The notes under the pieces were generated by a model, which was given only the letters and a program-made list of their open reading frames with translations, did not search any database and was not told where the DNA came from. From NCBI RefSeq assembly GCF_002873135.1, contig NZ_MCVI01000072.1:1-64000 (forward strand): a stretch of DNA of 64,000 nucleotides. Direction: 5' to 3'. Positions 63,050 to 64,000 of the stretch are shown piece by piece (positions within the stretch are counted from its first letter, which is position 1; each line of letters opens with the position of its first letter). This DNA comes from Shewanella sp. 10N.286.48.A6. Its GTDB lineage: Bacteria > Pseudomonadota > Gammaproteobacteria > Enterobacterales > Shewanellaceae. Both the position numbers and the translations under genes were made by a program.

Positions 63050-64000
63050 ATGGAAAGTCCATCAACACTTCAATTTGTCGGTACCCGTTCTAGTTTCTTA
63101 TTGCGTATCTTTGATATTGCCATTATTGCCGCCGCATTAATGATCATGATGCATAGCTATAATATTACTTTCAATAAGGACTACTTATTAGTGCTGATTG
63201 GGGTGTTATTTTTTTATAGTTATATAGGGGAATCTTTAGGGTTATACCGTTCTTGGCGCTTGGGGCGGTTTTCTACCATGTGCAGAATTATGTGTTTAAA
63301 TGTAACTCTCGCCTTTTTACTCATGACATTATTATTATTCGTATTTAAATACAGTGAAGTTTATTCTCGGGTAACAGTGGGAGGCTGGTATGTCTTAACA
63401 CTTATATCTTTAGTGAGTTGGCGACTGTGTGTGCGTGAGTTTAAACGTTTTCGTCGTAAAAAAGGTTATAGCGTCCAAAAAGTAGCCATTGTAGGTTTAA
63501 CTGAGGCGGGGCAACGCTTATATACTCAAATACAGAAACATGATGAGTTAGGTTTCGAGTGTGTGGGTTTTTATGATGATAGAGACCCAAATCGTATCGA
63601 AAATTTAGATTTGTCATGTTTAAAAGGCACGGTGAATGATGCGGTTTATGTTGCTCGCCGAGGGGATATTCAAAAGTTATATGTTTGTTTACCTATGATT
63701 GCAGAGCAGCGAATTGCCGATATTATTTTAGCTCTTGGCGATAGTACTGTTGATGTATTAATTACCCCAGACTTTTTATTGAAGAACCTAATGCATGCTC
63801 GTATCGGGAGCGTGGGGGAAGTTGATACCTTAAGTGTGTTTGAATCCCCCGTAAATGGGATGATGCGCTTTTATAAACGTAGTTTTGATCTCATGTTTAG
63901 TTTTGTAGCCTTGATTATATTAAGCCCTGTTTTATTAGTTATTGCTCTGTTAGTTAAATTAAATTCAAAAGGTCCTATTATTTTTAAACAAGATAGGTAC
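63050..64000 (+). CDS. Polyprenyl-phosphate sugar-phosphotransferase (WbaP/WcaJ type), partial at window end
   Basis: The first 317 codons of a polyisoprenyl-phosphate hexose-1-phosphate transferase. Four hydrophobic segments (about 17-120) come first, then a cytoplasmic CoA-binding/Rossmann-like domain with VAIVGLTEAGQRL (about 145-157) and GFYDDRDPNRI. The start of the catalytic domain follows (MMRFYKRSFDLMFSFVALI and IIFKQDRY, about 265-317). The protein continues past the window. It starts the repeat unit by loading a sugar phosphate, usually Glc or Gal, onto undecaprenyl phosphate. The ATG at 63050 follows manB by nine bases with TTAGGTGAG as ribosome site. Confidence 0.9.
   Translation, partial: MESPSTLQFVGTRSSFLLRIFDIAIIAAALMIMMHSYNITFNKDYLLVLIGVLFFYSYIGESLGLYRSWRLGRFSTMCRIMCLNVTLAFLLMTLLLFVFKYSEVYSRVTVGGWYVLTLISLVSWRLCVREFKRFRRKKGYSVQKVAIVGLTEAGQRLYTQIQKHDELGFECVGFYDDRDPNRIENLDLSCLKGTVNDAVYVARRGDIQKLYVCLPMIAEQRIADIILALGDSTVDVLITPDFLLKNLMHARIGSVGEVDTLSVFESPVNGMMRFYKRSFDLMFSFVALIILSPVLLVIALLVKLNSKGPIIFKQDRY

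Overview
The window looks like a chromosomal segment of a Shewanella-type marine gammaproteobacterium. This rests on moderate AT richness and on the gene repertoire: CspA, a LapG/LapD pair, many c-di-GMP enzymes, LrgAB, NemA, GloA, an M1 aminopeptidase and a Wzx/Wzy polysaccharide locus. The genus is inferred from overall gene character, not from a marker gene. I found no rRNA, tRNA, CRISPR array or intact insertion sequence.

Layout. (1) 0.3-9.2 kb: a tightly packed nine-gene plus-strand operon of exported, mostly unnamed proteins. Three are lipoproteins, at least five carry LPP20/FlgT-N-like modules, one has a FlgT-C-like tail, one is a bitopic membrane protein and one is an MltC-like lytic transglycosylase. 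No flagellar gene is nearby. This is the best candidate here for an undescribed envelope system. (2) 9.2-20.3 kb: a LysR regulator divergent from lrgAB, a Tat-exported dienelactone hydrolase, a NMT1-PAS-PAS-GGDEF-EAL protein, a CaCA antiporter behind a probable yybP-ykoY manganese riboswitch, a MarR regulator sharing two palindromic operators with a siderophore-interacting flavoprotein, and cspA with a long leader. (3) 20.7-30.2 kb: a two-subunit molybdenum hydroxylase (IorAB type), two small proteins, a diguanylate cyclase, an HD-GYP phosphodiesterase with a degenerate GGDEF tail, and a HerA/YjgR-type ATPase. (4) 30.5-47 kb: metabolic and detoxification genes (gloA, nemA, nitroreductase), an EamA transporter, an M1 aminopeptidase, a CadC-like regulator, a fatty acid hydroxylase, and three lipid- or ester-directed lipoproteins: a patatin, a carboxylesterase lacking its catalytic serine, and a phospholipase D.

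(5) 47.3-50.6 kb, minus strand: lapG-lapD followed at once by a small secreted Ala/Gly-rich protein. This is the c-di-GMP switch for adhesin retention, with an unexplained third member and no adhesin gene in view. (6) 50.6-64 kb, plus strand: a Wzx/Wzy-type polysaccharide operon, with a long leader containing a near-perfect ops element (RfaH recruitment) and a sigma54-like site. Gene order is ugd, wzx, GT, acyltransferase, GT, wzy (EpsG-like), GT, wecG/tagA-like GT, manC, manB, and a WbaP/WcaJ-type initiating transferase cut by the window edge. UGDH and ManC/ManB would supply UDP-glucuronate and GDP-mannose. The terminal gene would start the repeat unit on undecaprenyl phosphate, the GTs and acyltransferase would build and decorate it, and Wzx and Wzy would flip and polymerise it. 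The ugd frame appears to start at AUU, a very rare start codon.

Limits: all assignments come from reading motifs by eye, without database searches. Transmembrane and domain borders are approximate.
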